Source: Actinomycetota bacterium
GTDB lineage: Bacteria > Actinomycetota > Actinomycetes > Mycobacteriales > JACQDL01
Direction of reading: 5' to 3'
Assembly (NCBI GenBank): GCA_016201065.1
Contig: JACQDL010000027.1
Span: 1 to 64,000, forward strand
DNA: 64,000 nucleotides
Position 1 is the first letter of the stretch; each line of letters starts with the position of its first letter. Position numbers and translations under genes: made by a program. Positions 45,551-56,625 of this stretch are shown here, in pieces. The notes beneath the pieces are model-generated. The model saw nothing but the letters and a program-made list of their open reading frames with translations. It was not told the DNA's origin and did no database searches.

Positions 45551-47299
45551 TCAGCCGCACACCGCGCCGGTGGCGGCTGAGCCCACGAGCTTGGCGTACT
45601 TGGCCAGCACACCGGTCTCGAACCGGGGCGCCGGAGCCTTCCACCCCGCCCGGCGACGGTCCAGCTCGCCGTCCGGCACCGCCAGGTCGAGGGTGCCCGC
45701 GGCGATGTCCAGCCGGATCGGGTCGCCGTCGGCGACCAGCGCGATCGGTCCACCCGCCGCGGCCTCCGGGGCGACGTGGCCAACGCACAGCCCCGTGGTA
45801 CCACCTGAGAAGCGACCATCGGTGAGCAGGAGCACGTCCTTGCCGAGGCCGGCTCCCTTGATCGCCCCGGTGACCGCGAGCATCTCCCGCATCCCGGGGC
45901 CGCCCCTGGGTCCCTCGTACCGGATCACCACCACGTCGCCGGCCCGGAGCGTGCCCGCGGTGACCGCGGCCATCGCCGCCTCCTCGCCGTCGAAGACCCG
46001 GGCGGTGCCGTCGAAGACATCCCCGTCGAAGCCGGCGGTCTTCACCACCGCGCCGTCGGGGGCCAGCGAACCGCGCAGCACCCGCACCCCGCCGGTGCGG
46101 TGGATCGGGTCCGACATCACGTGGATGATCTTGCCGTCCGGGTCCGGTGGGGCGAGCTCGGCGAGGTTCTCGGCGACCGTCCGCCCGGTCACGGTGAGGC
46201 AGTCACCGTGCAGCAGCCCCGCGTCCAGCAGGGCCTTCATCACCACCGGCACGCCACCGATCCGGTCCACGTCGTTCATCACGTACCGGCCGAAGGGCTT
46301 CACGTCGGCCAGGTGCGGCACCCGGGCCCCGATGGTGTTGAAGTCGTCCAGGGACAGCTCGACCCGCGCCTCGTGGGCGATCGCCATCAGGTGCAGCACC
46401 GCGTTGGTGGAACCACCGACCGCCATCACCACGGCGATGGCGTTCTCGAACGCCTCCCGGGTGAGGATCCGGCGCGCGGTGATGCCGGCCCGCACGAGGG
46501 CGACGGCGGCCGCGCCGGTCCGCTCGGCGAAGGTGTCCCGCCGGTTGTCCGGTCCCGGCGGGGACGCCGAACCGGGCAGCGACATGCCCAGCGCCTCCGC
46601 CGCGCTGGCCATCGTGTTCGCGGTGTACATCCCGCCGCACGCGCCCTCGCTCGGGCAGAAGTGCCGCTCGATCTCGTCCAGCTCGGCCCGGGTGATCCGG
46701 CCCGCGGCGCAGGCCCCGATCCCCTCGAACGCGTCGATGATGGTGATGTCCCGATCCCCCAGCCGGCCCGGCAGCGTCGTGCCGGCGTAGAGGAACGCCG
46801 CGGCCACGTCGAGCCGGGCCGCCGCCATGAGCATGCCGGGCAGCGACTTGTCGCAGCCGGCCAGCAGCACCGCGCCGTCCAGCCGCTCGGCCTCCATCAC
46901 CGTCTCCACCGAGTCGGCGATGATCTCCCGGGAGACCAGCGAGTAGTGCATGCCGACGTGCCCCATCGAGATCCCGTCCGACACCGAGATGGTGCCGAAC
47001 TCCATCGGGAACCCGCCCGCCGCGCGCACTCCGACCTTGGCCTGCTTGGCCAGCCGGTCCAGCGGCAGGTTGCACGGGGTGATCTCGTTCCAGCTCGACG
47101 CGACCCCGATCTGCGGCGACTCCCAGTCGTCGTCGGTCATCCCGACCGCCCGCAGCATGCCGCGCGCGCCGGCCCGCTCGATGCCATCGGTGACCTCGTA
47201 GCTGCGTGGCTTTCCCGGCCGGGGGCCGGCCTGCGGCTTTCCCGGCCGAGGGCCGGCCTGCGGCTTTCCCGGCCGGGGGCCGGTGCCCGAGTCCGTCAT
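45551..47299 (-). CDS. ilvD: dihydroxy-acid dehydratase
   Basis: A 582-residue Fe-S dehydratase forming 2-keto acids for Val and Ile. Cluster cysteines: [30 protein letters not shown], and [19 protein letters not shown]-terminal active-site region [20 protein letters not shown]. The ATG at 47299 has GGGGAGGA upstream. The first 30 residues are three copies of a 9-residue unit (PRPGKPQAG type) from a 27-bp tandem repeat, not part of the usual enzyme. It lies upstream of ilvB on the same strand but is separated by a terminator. Confidence 0.97.
   Translation of the reverse strand: MTDSGTGPRPGKPQAGPRPGKPQAGPRPGKPRSYEVTDGIERAGARGMLRAVGMTDDDWESPQIGVASSWNEITPCNLPLDRLAKQAKVGVRAAGGFPMEFGTISVSDGISMGHVGMHYSLVSREIIADSVETVMEAERLDGAVLLAGCDKSLPGMLMAAARLDVAAAFLYAGTTLPGRLGDRDITIIDAFEGIGACAAGRITRAELDEIERHFCPSEGACGGMYTANTMASAAEALGMSLPGSASPPGPDNRRDTFAERTGAAAVALVRAGITARRILTREAFENAIAVVMAVGGSTNAVLHLMAIAHEARVELSLDDFNTIGARVPHLADVKPFGRYVMNDVDRIGGVPVVMKALLDAGLLHGDCLTVTGRTVAENLAELAPPDPDGKIIHVMSDPIHRTGGVRVLRGSLAPDGAVVKTAGFDGDVFDGTARVFDGEEAAMAAVTAGTLRAGDVVVIRYEGPRGGPGMREMLAVTGAIKGAGLGKDVLLLTDGRFSGGTTGLCVGHVAPEAAAGGPIALVADGDPIRLDIAAGTLDLAVPDGELDRRRAGWKAPAPRFETGVLAKYAKLVGSAATGAVCG
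47208..47288. repeat. 27-bp tandem repeat at the ilvD 5' end
   Basis: Three nearly identical units starting at 47208, 47235 and 47262 encode the N-terminal Pro/Gly/Lys repeats of IlvD. Repeats of this kind expand or contract by slippage. Confidence 0.9.
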
Positions 47300-47494
47300 G
47301 ATTCCTCCCCTGGATACCCCGTGCGGCCCGACCGGGCCTCGACGGGTGAGCGGTGAACGGGGCACCGCCGTCGTCGCGGATGCGTACGGTCGGCCGGGGC
47401 GGGGCAGCCGGTGAGCGTGCCAACTCGGGCGACCTGGGGTCTGCGGTGCGGCCCAGCCTAGTGGGGGCGCCGGCCGGCCGGGATGATGGCGGGC

Positions 47495-47893
47495 ATGGCT
47501 GACGCACCCGTCCTCCGAATCCGGGCCACCCGGGTCGCCCTGCTGCCGGCGACGTTCCTGCTCATCTGCGTGACCCCGCTGGCCGGCGCGAGCGGCTGGC
47601 TGCTCCCCCTGTTCGCCGTGCCGGCGGTGCTGCTCGGCTGGGTACTGCGGGCCGGCGCCGATGTGGACCCCGACGGCGTCACGGTGCGGGCACTGGTGGG
47701 CTCGCGGCGGGTGCCCTGGGATCAGGTCGCCGGGCTGTCCGTCGCGCCGCGCGGCCAGATCTCGCTCGCGCTCACCTCCGGTGACCGGCTGCGGCTGCCC
47801 GCGACCCGCCCGGTCCACCTGCCGCTGATCGCGGCGGCCAGCGGGGGCCGGCTGCCCGAGCTCACCCCGACCGCGGGCACCCCGACCGCATGA
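47495..47893 (+). CDS. PH-domain membrane protein (Cfp6/Rv3004-like)
   Basis: A 132-residue protein. Two hydrophobic helices ([34 protein letters not shown]) precede a small bacterial PH-like domain ([20 protein letters not shown] and [20 protein letters not shown]). M. tuberculosis Cfp6 (Rv3004), next to ilvB1, has the same layout. The role is unknown. I take the ATG at 47495; an ATG four codons earlier is possible. Its stop overlaps the next gene's start (ATGA). Confidence 0.82.
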   Translation: MADAPVLRIRATRVALLPATFLLICVTPLAGASGWLLPLFAVPAVLLGWVLRAGADVDPDGVTVRALVGSRRVPWDQVAGLSVAPRGQISLALTSGDRLRLPATRPVHLPLIAAASGGRLPELTPTAGTPTA

Positions 47894-49116
47894 CGGCCCG
47901 GTCGGGGGCATCCGGCGGCCGCCGGGCCGGCGCCCTCGCGGCGGTGCTCGCGCTCGCCGCCGCGCTGGCCGGCTGCGGCGGCGCCGGCCGGCCGGCAGCC
48001 GACCTGAGCTGGGTGCCCCGGCCCGAGGTGCTGCCGCCGGTCCACGAGCCCAACGCCCAGCTCCCGGGGCAGGCGGTCCCGCTGCCACGCGCTCCCGGCG
48101 GAGCACCGGAGCCGGGCAGCCCGAACCGGTCCGGACCCGGTCGGCCCGGTGACCCGAGCGTGGTGGCCAGCGGGCTGCGGGAACCGTGGGGCCTGGTGAT
48201 CCTGCCGGACGGCGCCGCGCTCGTCGGCGAGCGCGGCACGGGCCGGATCCTGCGGATCGACCCGAGCGGGCGCACCCCGGCCACCGAGGTGATGCGGATC
48301 GGTGGGGTCGACGCCTCCGGTGACGGTGGGTTGCTCGGGCTCGCCCTGTCGCCGGCGTACCCGGAGGACCGGCTGGTCTTCGCCTACCAGACCACCCGCA
48401 CCGACAACCGGATCATCCGATTCGAGCTCGGTGGCCAACCGGCGGCGATCCGCACCGACATCCCGCGCGGGAACGCCGGCAACGGGGGACAGCTCGCCTT
48501 CGGTCCGGACAACCTGCTCTACGTCGGCACCGGCGACACGGGCCGGCCGGAGCTCGCCGAGGACCGCACCAGCCTGGCCGGCAAGGTGCTGCGGCTGGAC
48601 GAGTTCGGCCGGCCGGCACCCGGCAACCCGACACCCGGCTCGCCGGTCTACGCCGCCGGGCACGGCAACCTGGCCGGGATCTGCTGGACCGACACCCGCC
48701 AGCCGTTCACGACCGAGAACGACGGGTCGACCGCCGAGCTGAACCAGGAGCTGCCGGGCGCGGACTACGGCTGGTCGACCGGCCGGCCCGGGTCGGGTGG
48801 GCACCCGCCGGCACTGACCTTCGACACCAGGGTCCGCCCGGTGGGTGGCTGTGCGGTGGTCCGGTTCGGCCTGTTCGTGGCCAGCCTCGGCGGCTCCCGG
48901 CTGCTGGCCGTGCCGCTGAACGGCGCGGGCGAGCCCGGCCGGCCCCGGACCCTGCTGGCCGGCGTGTACGGCCGGTTGCGCACCGTGCAGTCCGCGCCCG
49001 ACGGTGCCCTGTGGCTGACCACCGCGAACCGGGACGGCGCGGGCCATCCGGTCCCGGCCGACGACCGGGTGATCCGGATCATGCCGCCGACGGAGACCAC
49101 GACCTCCCCGGTCTGA
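47890..49116 (+). CDS. glucose/sorbosone dehydrogenase-like beta-propeller lipoprotein (LppZ-like)
   Basis: A 408-residue exported protein: lipobox LAAALAGC near residue 28, a Pro-rich linker, then a beta-propeller with [60 protein letters not shown] and [15 protein letters not shown]. The family includes PQQ-dependent sugar dehydrogenases; PQQ and calcium residues cannot be confirmed by eye. Position next to the Cfp6-like gene matches LppZ (Rv3006). Coupled to the upstream gene by an ATGA overlap. Confidence 0.87.
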   Translation: MTARSGASGGRRAGALAAVLALAAALAGCGGAGRPAADLSWVPRPEVLPPVHEPNAQLPGQAVPLPRAPGGAPEPGSPNRSGPGRPGDPSVVASGLREPWGLVILPDGAALVGERGTGRILRIDPSGRTPATEVMRIGGVDASGDGGLLGLALSPAYPEDRLVFAYQTTRTDNRIIRFELGGQPAAIRTDIPRGNAGNGGQLAFGPDNLLYVGTGDTGRPELAEDRTSLAGKVLRLDEFGRPAPGNPTPGSPVYAAGHGNLAGICWTDTRQPFTTENDGSTAELNQELPGADYGWSTGRPGSGGHPPALTFDTRVRPVGGCAVVRFGLFVASLGGSRLLAVPLNGAGEPGRPRTLLAGVYGRLRTVQSAPDGALWLTTANRDGAGHPVPADDRVIRIMPPTETTTSPV

Positions 49117-49160
49117 GTCCCCGGTCCGGGCACCGTCCCCGTGGCGGGTGCGGACATGCG

Positions 49161-49198
49161 CCGGGGGCGGGGTGACCCGAAGATCGCCCCGCCCCCGG
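49161..49198. terminator. bidirectional hairpin between the lipoprotein and subtilase genes
   Basis: CCGGGGGCGGGG (49161-49172) pairs with CCCCGCCCCCGG (49187-49198). Both flanking genes converge on it (stops at 49116 and 49211). Confidence 0.65.
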
Positions 49199-49210
49199 TG
49201 CCTGCCCGGT

Positions 49211-51160
49211 TCAGCTCACGGTGAGCGCCGTGTCATCGACGACGAAGGATGTCTGCAGCGAGGAATCCTCGACGCCGGTGAAGGTGAGGGTCGCCGTCTG
49301 CCCGGCGAAGCCGGAGACGTTGATGGTCCGCAGCACGTACCCGGCGGCCTTGTTCAGGTTGGAGTACGTCGCCAGGGTGGTGCTCCCCAGCGTCACCGTC
49401 AGCTTGTCGTAGGCGACGGTCGAGGTGGTCTCCGCCGAGTCGATGTGCAGGTAGAAGGAGAGGGTGTAGCTGGTGCACCCGGACGGGATGGTCACCGACT
49501 GCGACAGCGTGTCGGTGTGCTTCGTGCCGTACCCGTCCATCCAGGCGTCCCAGGTGCCGGAGTGGGCGGGCTGGCTGGTGCCCCACTGACCGATCACCCC
49601 GGCACTCGCCGACCACACCGTGTTCCCACTCTCGAAGCCGGGATTGCCGAGCTTCTGACCTGGGCTGATGCAGCCACCGGTGGCGTTGATCGTCCAGGTG
49701 AACGACGTCGCGCCGCTGGCTGCCGCGCTGTCGGTGGCGGTGGCGGTCACCGAGTAGGTGCCGGCCGTTGTCGGCGTGCCGGAGATCAGCCCGGTCGAGG
49801 CGTTGATCGACAGCCCGGCCGGCAGCCCGGTCGCGGTCCAGCTGTACGGCGGGGTCCCGCCGGATGCCGCCAGCTGGAGGCTGGCCGCCGTGCCGACCGT
49901 CCCGGTCTGGCTGCCCGGGTTGGTGACGGTGACCACCGTGCCGGTGCCGGAGCCGGTGTAGAGCAGGAGGTTCGGCGAGCCCGTTCCCGGGTTCACGATC
50001 TTGTTCGGGGTGGCCGCCGCGACCATGGCGCTCTGCACCTGGGCGGGGGTCGCGGCCGGGTTGGTCGCCAGGTAGAGCGCGGCGGCACCGACCACGTGCG
50101 GGGTGGCCATCGACGTCCCGCTGATCGTGTTCGTCGCGGTGTCGCTGGTGTTCCAGGAGGAGGTGATGTTCACCCCGGGCGCGAAGATGTCGGTGCAGGT
50201 GCCGTAGTTGGAGAACGATGCCCGGTTGTCGCTGATGTCCGAGGCGTTGACCGTGATCGCCTCCGCCACCCGGGCCGGCGAGTAGTTGCACGCGTTCGCA
50301 TTGGAATTGCCGGAGGCGATGCCGAAGGTGACGCCGGAGGTGATGGCGTTGCGAACCGCCGTGTCCAGGGTCGTGTCGGGGCCACCGCCGAGGCTCATGT
50401 TCGCTACGGCCGGCTTGATCGCGTTTGCCGCCACCCAGTTCACCCCGGTCACCACGCCCGAGGTGGTGCCGGAGCCGTTGCAGTCGAGCACCCGGACCGC
50501 GACCAGGGAGACACCCTTGGCCACGCCGTACTCCGCGCCACCGACCGTGCCGGCGACGTGCGTGCCGTGGCCGTTGCAGTCCTGGCCGTTCTGGCCGTCA
50601 CCGATCACGTCCGTGCCGACGCTCGCCCGGCCGCCGAAGGTGCTGTGCGAGGTCCGGATGCCGGTGTCGACGATGTAGGCGTGCACGTTGCTCGCCGTGG
50701 TGGAGTAGCTGTAGCTGGCGTCCAGCGGCAGGTTGCGCTGGTCGATCCGGTCGAGCCCCCACGACGGCGGGTTGGTCTGGGTGGCCAGCGCGTGCACCTC
50801 GGCGTCGGCCTGCACGTAGGCGACCCGGGGGTCGGCGGCCAGCCGGCTGGCCTGGTCGGCGTTCATCCGGGCCGAGAAGCCGTGGGCCGCGTGCTGCCAG
50901 GTGTTGACGACCCGCCCACCGTAGGTCCCGGTCAGCGATGTCGCGGTCAGTGCGGTCGCTGACTTCGGCGTCGCGGAGTCCTTGAGCAGCACGAGGTAGC
51001 TGCCGGGCACCGCGGTGGCGCCGGGCACCGTGCGCACCGTGCCGCGCGCGGGCGCGGCCGACGCGGGGGTGGCCATCGCGGCAACGACCACGGCCGCGAC
51101 GGCCGCCATGCCCAGCCCGGCTCCCAGGAGCCGGCGGCGGGGTTGAGCTGACTGCGCCAT
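49211..51160 (-). CDS. secreted S8 protease of proteinase K/aqualysin type
   Basis: A 649-residue exported protease. Signal peptide ([14 protein letters not shown]), I9 inhibitor propeptide ([14 protein letters not shown] to [13 protein letters not shown]), catalytic Asp in [17 protein letters not shown], His in [14 protein letters not shown], Asn/oxyanion region [19 protein letters not shown], Ser in [18 protein letters not shown]. After the catalytic domain come a putative-Ig (He_PIG) module ([20 protein letters not shown]) and a C-terminal jelly-roll-like domain ([19 protein letters not shown]). ATG at 51160. The 271 bases upstream hold an A/T-rich patch near 51310-51330, a likely promoter region. 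Confidence 0.95.
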   Translation of the reverse strand: MAQSAQPRRRLLGAGLGMAAVAAVVVAAMATPASAAPARGTVRTVPGATAVPGSYLVLLKDSATPKSATALTATSLTGTYGGRVVNTWQHAAHGFSARMNADQASRLAADPRVAYVQADAEVHALATQTNPPSWGLDRIDQRNLPLDASYSYSTTASNVHAYIVDTGIRTSHSTFGGRASVGTDVIGDGQNGQDCNGHGTHVAGTVGGAEYGVAKGVSLVAVRVLDCNGSGTTSGVVTGVNWVAANAIKPAVANMSLGGGPDTTLDTAVRNAITSGVTFGIASGNSNANACNYSPARVAEAITVNASDISDNRASFSNYGTCTDIFAPGVNITSSWNTSDTATNTISGTSMATPHVVGAAALYLATNPAATPAQVQSAMVAAATPNKIVNPGTGSPNLLLYTGSGTGTVVTVTNPGSQTGTVGTAASLQLAASGGTPPYSWTATGLPAGLSINASTGLISGTPTTAGTYSVTATATDSAAASGATSFTWTINATGGCISPGQKLGNPGFESGNTVWSASAGVIGQWGTSQPAHSGTWDAWMDGYGTKHTDTLSQSVTIPSGCTSYTLSFYLHIDSAETTSTVAYDKLTVTLGSTTLATYSNLNKAAGYVLRTINVSGFAGQTATLTFTGVEDSSLQTSFVVDDTALTVS

Positions 51161-51431
51161 GTTTGTCCTCCCGGACTGGCTGCAGGCGGGCCAGCAGGGT
51201 GCGCGACCCGCCAGGGGCGCGCGGCGGGCCCCGAGCAGCCCACCTCAGCCGGGTTGGCCGGTGAGGCGGAACGCTGCGCAGCGAGCGTCGACGCGCGTGA
51301 CATGGTCCGAAAAATACATAAAATTCCCGGTTTGCCGCTAGGTCTGGCTCATCAAGTCACCCGATCGGCCTAGAAACCGCACGAACAAGGAAAACGCAGC
51401 CTCAGTTGTGTACATCCGCGGGTGGACCGGG

Positions 51432-52931
51432 TCAGCTGTCGACGCCGAGCCGCTGGAGCACCAGGGCGCGGACGACCGCCGCGTCCGCCTGGCCACCGGT
51501 GGCCCGCATCACCGCACCGACCAGCGGACCGACCGCCTGGACCTTCCCGCCCCTGATCTTCGCCACCACGTCCGGCTGGGCGGCGATCGCCTCGTCCACG
51601 GCAGCGCCGAGCGCGCCGGTGTCACTCACCGTCCGCAGCCCGCGCTCCGCCACGATCTCGGCCGGGTCGCGACCGGTCTCCAGCACCCCGTCGATCGCCT
51701 GCCGGGCCAACGCGTCCGACAGCGTGCCGTCGTCGACCAGCGCGATCACCTCGGCCACCTGGGCCGGCGTGATCCCCAGCTCGGCCGGCTCCACCCCGGC
51801 CGCGTTGGCGCGCTGCGCCAGGTATGCCAGCCACCACTTGCGGGCCTCCCCGGCCGGCGCGCCGGCCGCGGTGGTCGCCGCGACAAGGTCGACGACACCG
51901 GCGTTCCCCATCGCCCGCATCTCGGCCGGGGTCGCGCCGAGCAGCTCGGCCAACCGGGCCCGCCGGGCCGCCGGCAGCTCGGGCAGCGCGGCCCGGATCT
52001 GCTCCACCCAGGCCGGGTCCGGCGCGAGCGGGACGAGGTCCGGCTCGGGGAAGTACCGGTAGTCGGTGGCCTCCTCCTTGCTCCGCCCGGACGTCGTCGC
52101 CCCGGTGTCCTCATGGAAGTGCCGGGTCTCCTGGACGATCCGGCCGCCCGCGTCGAGCACGCCGGCCTGCCGGCTCATCTCGAACCGGACGGCACGCTGC
52201 ACGCTGCGCAGCGAGTTGACGTTCTTGGTCTCGGTCCGGGTGCCCCACCCCGCGCCGGACCGGTTCAGCGACACGTTGACGTCGCAGCGCAGCGAGCCCT
52301 GCTCCATCCGCACGTCGGAGATGCCGAGGGTGCGGCAGATCTCGCGCAGCTCGGTGACGTAGCCGTGGGCCACCTCCGGCGCCAGCGCGCCGGTGCCCGG
52401 GATCGGCCTGGTGACCACCTCGACCAGCGGGATGCCGGCCCGGTTGTAGTCCACCAGCGAGTGGCTCGCGCCGTGGATCCGCCCGGTGGCACCGCCGACG
52501 TGGGTGCTCTTGCCGGTGTCCTCCTCCAGGTGCACCCGCTCGATGCCGATCCGCACGGCCTCGCCGTCGACCTCGATGTCGAGGTAGCCGTCGGTGCACA
52601 GTGGCTCGTCGTACTGGCTGATCTGGAAGTTCTTCGGCATGTCCGGGTAGAAGTAGTTCTTCCGGGAGAACCGGCACCAGGACGCGATCGAGCAGTTCAG
52701 CGCCAGCCCGAGCCGGATCGCGTACTCGATCGCGGCGGCGTTGACCACCGGCAGGCTGCCCGGCAGACCGAGGCAGACCGGGCAGACCTGGGTGTTCGGG
52801 TCCGCCCCGAAGCCGGTGGCGCAGCCGCAGAACATCTTCGACCGGGTGCCCAGCTCGACGTGCGTCTCCAGGCCGAGCACCGGCTCGTAACGGGTCAGCA
52901 CGTCCTCGTAGGTCGGCAGCGTGGTGGTCAC
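51432..52931 (-). CDS. gatB: Asp-tRNA(Asn)/Glu-tRNA(Gln) amidotransferase subunit B
   Basis: A 499-residue kinase-like subunit that phosphorylates the Glu or Asp on the mischarged tRNA. Conserved: [20 protein letters not shown], zinc-site cysteines in FCGCATG and [15 protein letters not shown], and [20 protein letters not shown]. The C-terminal YqeY-like tail ends [19 protein letters not shown]. The GTG at 52931 overlaps the gatA stop (GTGA). Third gene of gatC-gatA-gatB. Confidence 0.97.
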   Translation of the reverse strand: MTTTLPTYEDVLTRYEPVLGLETHVELGTRSKMFCGCATGFGADPNTQVCPVCLGLPGSLPVVNAAAIEYAIRLGLALNCSIASWCRFSRKNYFYPDMPKNFQISQYDEPLCTDGYLDIEVDGEAVRIGIERVHLEEDTGKSTHVGGATGRIHGASHSLVDYNRAGIPLVEVVTRPIPGTGALAPEVAHGYVTELREICRTLGISDVRMEQGSLRCDVNVSLNRSGAGWGTRTETKNVNSLRSVQRAVRFEMSRQAGVLDAGGRIVQETRHFHEDTGATTSGRSKEEATDYRYFPEPDLVPLAPDPAWVEQIRAALPELPAARRARLAELLGATPAEMRAMGNAGVVDLVAATTAAGAPAGEARKWWLAYLAQRANAAGVEPAELGITPAQVAEVIALVDDGTLSDALARQAIDGVLETGRDPAEIVAERGLRTVSDTGALGAAVDEAIAAQPDVVAKIRGGKVQAVGPLVGAVMRATGGQADAAVVRALVLQRLGVDS

Positions 52932-54481
52932 CTGGTGGCTCCGGTGTGGGCGGTGGCTCCGGTCAGGGCGGGGGCGTCGGCGAGGAACGGGTGGCCGCGG
53001 CGGGCGTCGAGGGCGGCCTCGACGGCGGCGGCGACCCGGTAGCAGCGGTCGTCGGCGAGGGTCGGCGCCATGACCTGCAACCCGACCGGCAACGGCGTCG
53101 GCGAGTCGGAGGCGGACAACCCGCACGGCACAGAGATCGCCGGTACCCCGGCCAGCGAGGCCGGCAGCGTGCACAGGTCGTTGACGTACATCGCCATCGG
53201 GTCGGCGACCCGCTCGCCGATGCCGAAGGCGACGAACGGCGAGGTCGGCGAGACCAGCACGTCGACCCGCTCGTAGGCGGCGGCGAAGTCACGCAGGATC
53301 AGGGTGCGGACCTTCTGCGCCTGGCCGTAGTAGGCGTCGTAGTAGCCGGAGGAGAGCGCGTACGTGCCGAGGATGATCCGCCGCTTGACCTCCGGGCCGA
53401 AACCGGCCGCCCGGGTCCGCGACATCACCTCCTCCAGGCTGGCGTCGTCCTCGTCGCCGAGGCGCAGGCCGTAGCGCATCGCGTCGAAGCGGGCCAGGTT
53501 GGAGGAGCACTCGCTCGGCGCGATCAGGTAGTACGCCGGCAGCGCGTAGTCGAAGTGCGGGCAGGACACCTCGACGACCTCCGCGCCGAGCTCGGCGAGC
53601 AGCGCGACGGCCTGCCGGAAGCTGTCCAGCACCCCCGCCTGGTACCCCTCGCCGCCCAGCTCCCGCACCACGCCCACGCGCAGCCCGGACAGGTCACCGG
53701 CCGCGCCGGAGCGCGCCGCCTCGGCGAGCGCCGGCACCGGCGCGTCGATGCTGGTGGAGTCGGCCGGGTCGTGGCCGCCGATCACCTCGTGCAGCAGCGC
53801 GGCGTCGAGCACGGTGCGGGCCAACGGGCCGGCCTGGTCCAGGCTGGAGGAGAACGCGATGAGGCCGTAGCGGGACACCCCGCCGTACGTCGGCTTGTGG
53901 CCGACCAGCCCGGTGACCGCGGCCGGCTGCCGGATCGACCCGCCGGTGTCGGTGCCGATCGCCAGCGGCGCCTGGAAGGCGGCAACCGCCGCCGACGAGC
54001 CACCGGAGGAGCCGCCCGGCACCCTGGTCAGGTCCCACGGGTTGCGGGTCGGGCCGTAGGCGGAGTTCTCGGTGGACGAGCCCATCGCGAACTCGTCCAT
54101 GTTCGCCTTGCCGAGGATGATGATCCCGGCGTCCTTCATCCGGCGGGTGATCGTCGCGTCGTACGGCGGCACCCAGCCTTCGAGAATCTTCGAGCCGCAC
54201 GTCGTCGGCAGCCCCTTGCTCACCACGACGTCCTTCAACGCCAGCGGCACCCCGGCCAGCGGGCCGAGCCGCTCCCCCGCCGCGCGCCGCTCGTCCACGG
54301 TCTTCGCGGCGGCCAGCGCGCCGTCGGCGTCGACGTGCAGGAAGGCGTGCAGGGCGGGGTCGACGGCGGCGATCCGGTCCAGGTGGGCCTGGGTCACCTC
54401 GGCCGCCGACACCTGCCCGGCGGCGATCTGCCCGGCCAGCTCGACGGCGGTCATCCTGGTCAGCTCGTCCACGGCGGTCAC
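52928..54481 (-). CDS. gatA: Asp-tRNA(Asn)/Glu-tRNA(Gln) amidotransferase subunit A
   Basis: A 517-residue amidase that releases ammonia from glutamine for transfer. Ser-cisSer-Lys triad: Lys in [20 protein letters not shown], serines in [20 protein letters not shown] and [16 protein letters not shown]. The GTG at 54481 overlaps the gatC stop (GTGA). An internal ATG nine codons later would still keep the domain. All three subunits are coupled, fitting the obligate heterotrimer. Confidence 0.97.
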   Translation of the reverse strand: MTAVDELTRMTAVELAGQIAAGQVSAAEVTQAHLDRIAAVDPALHAFLHVDADGALAAAKTVDERRAAGERLGPLAGVPLALKDVVVSKGLPTTCGSKILEGWVPPYDATITRRMKDAGIIILGKANMDEFAMGSSTENSAYGPTRNPWDLTRVPGGSSGGSSAAVAAFQAPLAIGTDTGGSIRQPAAVTGLVGHKPTYGGVSRYGLIAFSSSLDQAGPLARTVLDAALLHEVIGGHDPADSTSIDAPVPALAEAARSGAAGDLSGLRVGVVRELGGEGYQAGVLDSFRQAVALLAELGAEVVEVSCPHFDYALPAYYLIAPSECSSNLARFDAMRYGLRLGDEDDASLEEVMSRTRAAGFGPEVKRRIILGTYALSSGYYDAYYGQAQKVRTLILRDFAAAYERVDVLVSPTSPFVAFGIGERVADPMAMYVNDLCTLPASLAGVPAISVPCGLSASDSPTPLPVGLQVMAPTLADDRCYRVAAAVEAALDARRGHPFLADAPALTGATAHTGATR

Positions 54482-54786
54482 TCCTCGTCCAGGATGCGCG
54501 GCACGCGGAAGCGCTCCTCCTCGGCGGCCGGCGCGCCGGCCAGCACGGCCTGCCGGGGCAGCGAGGGGCGGACCTCGTCGGCGCGCAGCACGTTGGTCAG
54601 CGGGACCGCGTGCGAGGTGGGCGGGATGTCCGCGGCGGCGACCTGCTGGACCCGCGCCACCGAGGTGAGGATCACGTCGAGCTCGCCGGCCAGGGTGTCC
54701 AGCTCGTCGTCGGTCACCGCCAACCTGGCCAGCCGCGCGAGGTGTGCCACCTCGGCACGGGTGATGGCGCTGGGCGCGTCAGGCAT
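54478..54786 (-). CDS. gatC: Asp-tRNA(Asn)/Glu-tRNA(Gln) amidotransferase subunit C
   Basis: A 102-residue subunit that wraps around the GatA-GatB interface. Seen: [40 protein letters not shown], and the C-terminal [35 protein letters not shown] at 54786 heads the gatCAB operon. A 218-base divergent region separates it from the ACT protein gene. Confidence 0.97.
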   Translation of the reverse strand: MPDAPSAITRAEVAHLARLARLAVTDDELDTLAGELDVILTSVARVQQVAAADIPPTSHAVPLTNVLRADEVRPSLPRQAVLAGAPAAEEERFRVPRILDEE

Positions 54787-55004
54787 CCGCGCTTCCCCTC
54801 TCGATGCTCGGGACCGGTCGAGTCTACGGCCCGCCGCATTACCGGGCCGTGTCGCCGCCCCGCGGGGTAGGTCCGGCGCGACGAGTACTTCGGAAGGCGG
54901 TACGTCGGTATGTACCCGCAGAGCACCGAGATAGGGCAGGCTGACGGAAGTGGTGCCGCGCTCCGCCGCGCCCTGAGCTGGCCGCCGGGGCCGAAGGAGG
55001 GGCC

Positions 55005-55697
55005 GTGTCCTACTTGTTGAGACTGATCGTGCCGGATCATCCAGGCATGCTCGGTGCGGTGGCGACCGAGCTCGGTCACGCCGGAGCCGACATCATCAGC
55101 GTCGACATCGTGGAGCGCGGTCGTGGGTACGCCGTCGACGACCTCGTCGTGGAGCTGCCGCCGGGCCGGCTGCCGGACAGCCTGATCAGCGCCGCAACCT
55201 CGATCGACGGAGTCTCGGTGGAGTCGATCCGGCCGTTCTCCGATGGCCCGCTCGACACCAGCCGGGAGCTCGACGTCGTCGAGTCGATGGCGGAGCGGCC
55301 AGCCGATGCGCTACACGCGCTCACCCAGGCCCTGCCCCGCATCTTCCGTGCCGGCTGGGCGCTGGTGCTGGCTCGCACGAGCAGCTCCGGACTCCTCGTG
55401 GACGCCGCCAGCCCCGCGGCGCCCGAGATGAGCGGCGTGCTCGCGCCGTGGCTCCCGCTGGCCAAGGCGGCCGTGCTCGACCCGGAGGAGCCGTGGGTGC
55501 CGGCATCCTGGCAGAACCTCGGCACCGAGCTTGCGGCGGCTCCGCTGGGCACACCCGACCGCGCGGTCCTGCTTGGGCGGCCGGGCGGGCCGGCGTTCCG
55601 GGCCGGCGAGGTCATGCGGCTGGCGCACCTCACCGGCATCACCGCGACCGTGATGTCAGCCCCGGCCGATCCCGCCGAGCAGGCCAAGCAGGCCTGA
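55005..55697 (+). CDS. ACT-domain protein (Rv3013-like)
   Basis: A 230-residue protein. Residues 1-75 are an ACT domain (LLRLIVPDHPGMLGAVATEL, HAGADIISVDIVERGRGYAV). The remainder (about 80-215) is a degenerate domain with FRAGWALVLARTSSSGLLVD and a final GEVMRLAHLTGITATVM. ACT domains usually bind amino acids; no catalytic domain is attached. GTG at 55005 with GAAGGAGG upstream. Same place as Rv3013, divergent from gatC, before ligA in M. tuberculosis; ligA is not seen in this window. Confidence 0.85.
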   Translation: MSYLLRLIVPDHPGMLGAVATELGHAGADIISVDIVERGRGYAVDDLVVELPPGRLPDSLISAATSIDGVSVESIRPFSDGPLDTSRELDVVESMAERPADALHALTQALPRIFRAGWALVLARTSSSGLLVDAASPAAPEMSGVLAPWLPLAKAAVLDPEEPWVPASWQNLGTELAAAPLGTPDRAVLLGRPGGPAFRAGEVMRLAHLTGITATVMSAPADPAEQAKQA

Positions 55698-55872
55698 CCG
55701 GACCCGACCCCGACCCCGACCGGGCCCCGCGCCCCTCGGTCACGCGGCGCGCGTTGACGCTCGGCGACCGGCTCTATCCTCGAGGTGACCGATCGGTAAG
55801 AACAGGTTCGCGGCGTGTTGCGTCTTCTGTCACACGGCTCGACGAGCCGTTCCGGTCGGAAAGGCAACAGCG

Positions 55873-56523
55873 ATGAGGTCATCTCCGCGCACGCTACGAC
55901 AAGCCCTCCTCGGCCCGGCGCTAGCCGGCGTTGCAGCTGTTGTCGCAGGCTGCGGTTCCGCCCCCAGCACGGTGGCCACAGCCACACCATCAGGCTCGGT
56001 CACCTCTGCCGCACCCACCACGACGGCGCCGAGCCGATCCGCTGGCCCCACAGCGACCACCACCGCTCGTCCCGCGCCGTCAACCGCGCCGGCCACCACC
56101 GGTCCCTGCCCGACCCGGTCGCTCCAGGCGAAGCTCGGCCGCGACGACGGCGCCGCGGGGAGCATCTACACCGCGATCAACTTCACGAACATCTCCAAGA
56201 CCACCTGCGTCCTCCACGGCTACCCGGGCGTCGCCCTCGCCGGCGGGACCCCCGTCACCCAGATCGGCCTCGCCGCCGCGAAGGACACCGCCGTGCCCGC
56301 GACCGACGTGACGCTCGCCCCGGGCTCGACCGGACACGCGATCCTCCGGATCGCGCAGGCGGGCAACTACTCCCCCAGCGAATGCCATCCGGTCACCGCG
56401 CAGTACCTGCAGATCTACCCGCCGAAGCAGACGACACCGATCTACCTGCCGCACAGTGCGGAGGCCTGCTCGGCGCCGATCCAGATCCTGTACATCCGGG
56501 CGATCGAGCCGGGAACGGGTTGA
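55873..56523 (+). CDS. DUF4232 lipoprotein
   Basis: A 216-residue exported protein. Lipobox AAVVAGC near residue 26, then a Ser/Thr/Pro/Ala-rich linker of about 50 residues. The DUF4232 domain follows (YTAINFTNISKTTCVLHGYP, GVALAGGTPVTQIG, SECHPVTAQYLQIYPP and a final CSAPIQILYIRAIEPG). The paired cysteines are probably disulfide-linked outside the cell. Function unknown; common in actinobacteria. ATG at 55873; upstream GGAAAGG at 55858-55864 is an acceptable ribosome-binding site. Confidence 0.88.
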   Translation: MRSSPRTLRQALLGPALAGVAAVVAGCGSAPSTVATATPSGSVTSAAPTTTAPSRSAGPTATTTARPAPSTAPATTGPCPTRSLQAKLGRDDGAAGSIYTAINFTNISKTTCVLHGYPGVALAGGTPVTQIGLAAAKDTAVPATDVTLAPGSTGHAILRIAQAGNYSPSECHPVTAQYLQIYPPKQTTPIYLPHSAEACSAPIQILYIRAIEPGTG

Positions 56524-56625
56524 TGGTCCCCGCGCACGGCGGTCCGCCCGCGCCGGGCCACCGTCGACACGCAACGCGGTCATCTCGTCACCGCCCTGAT
56601 CCGCCGGCGCGTGCAACCCGAACGC

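Noticed and set aside
52946-54934. A 662-residue plus-strand frame opposite gatA/gatC
   Set aside because: Shadow of the gatA coding sequence; no recognisable domain.
55698-55730. Short CCCCGA repeats after the ACT gene
   Set aside because: A brief low-complexity run of a few units, too short and too ordinary in this base composition to interpret.
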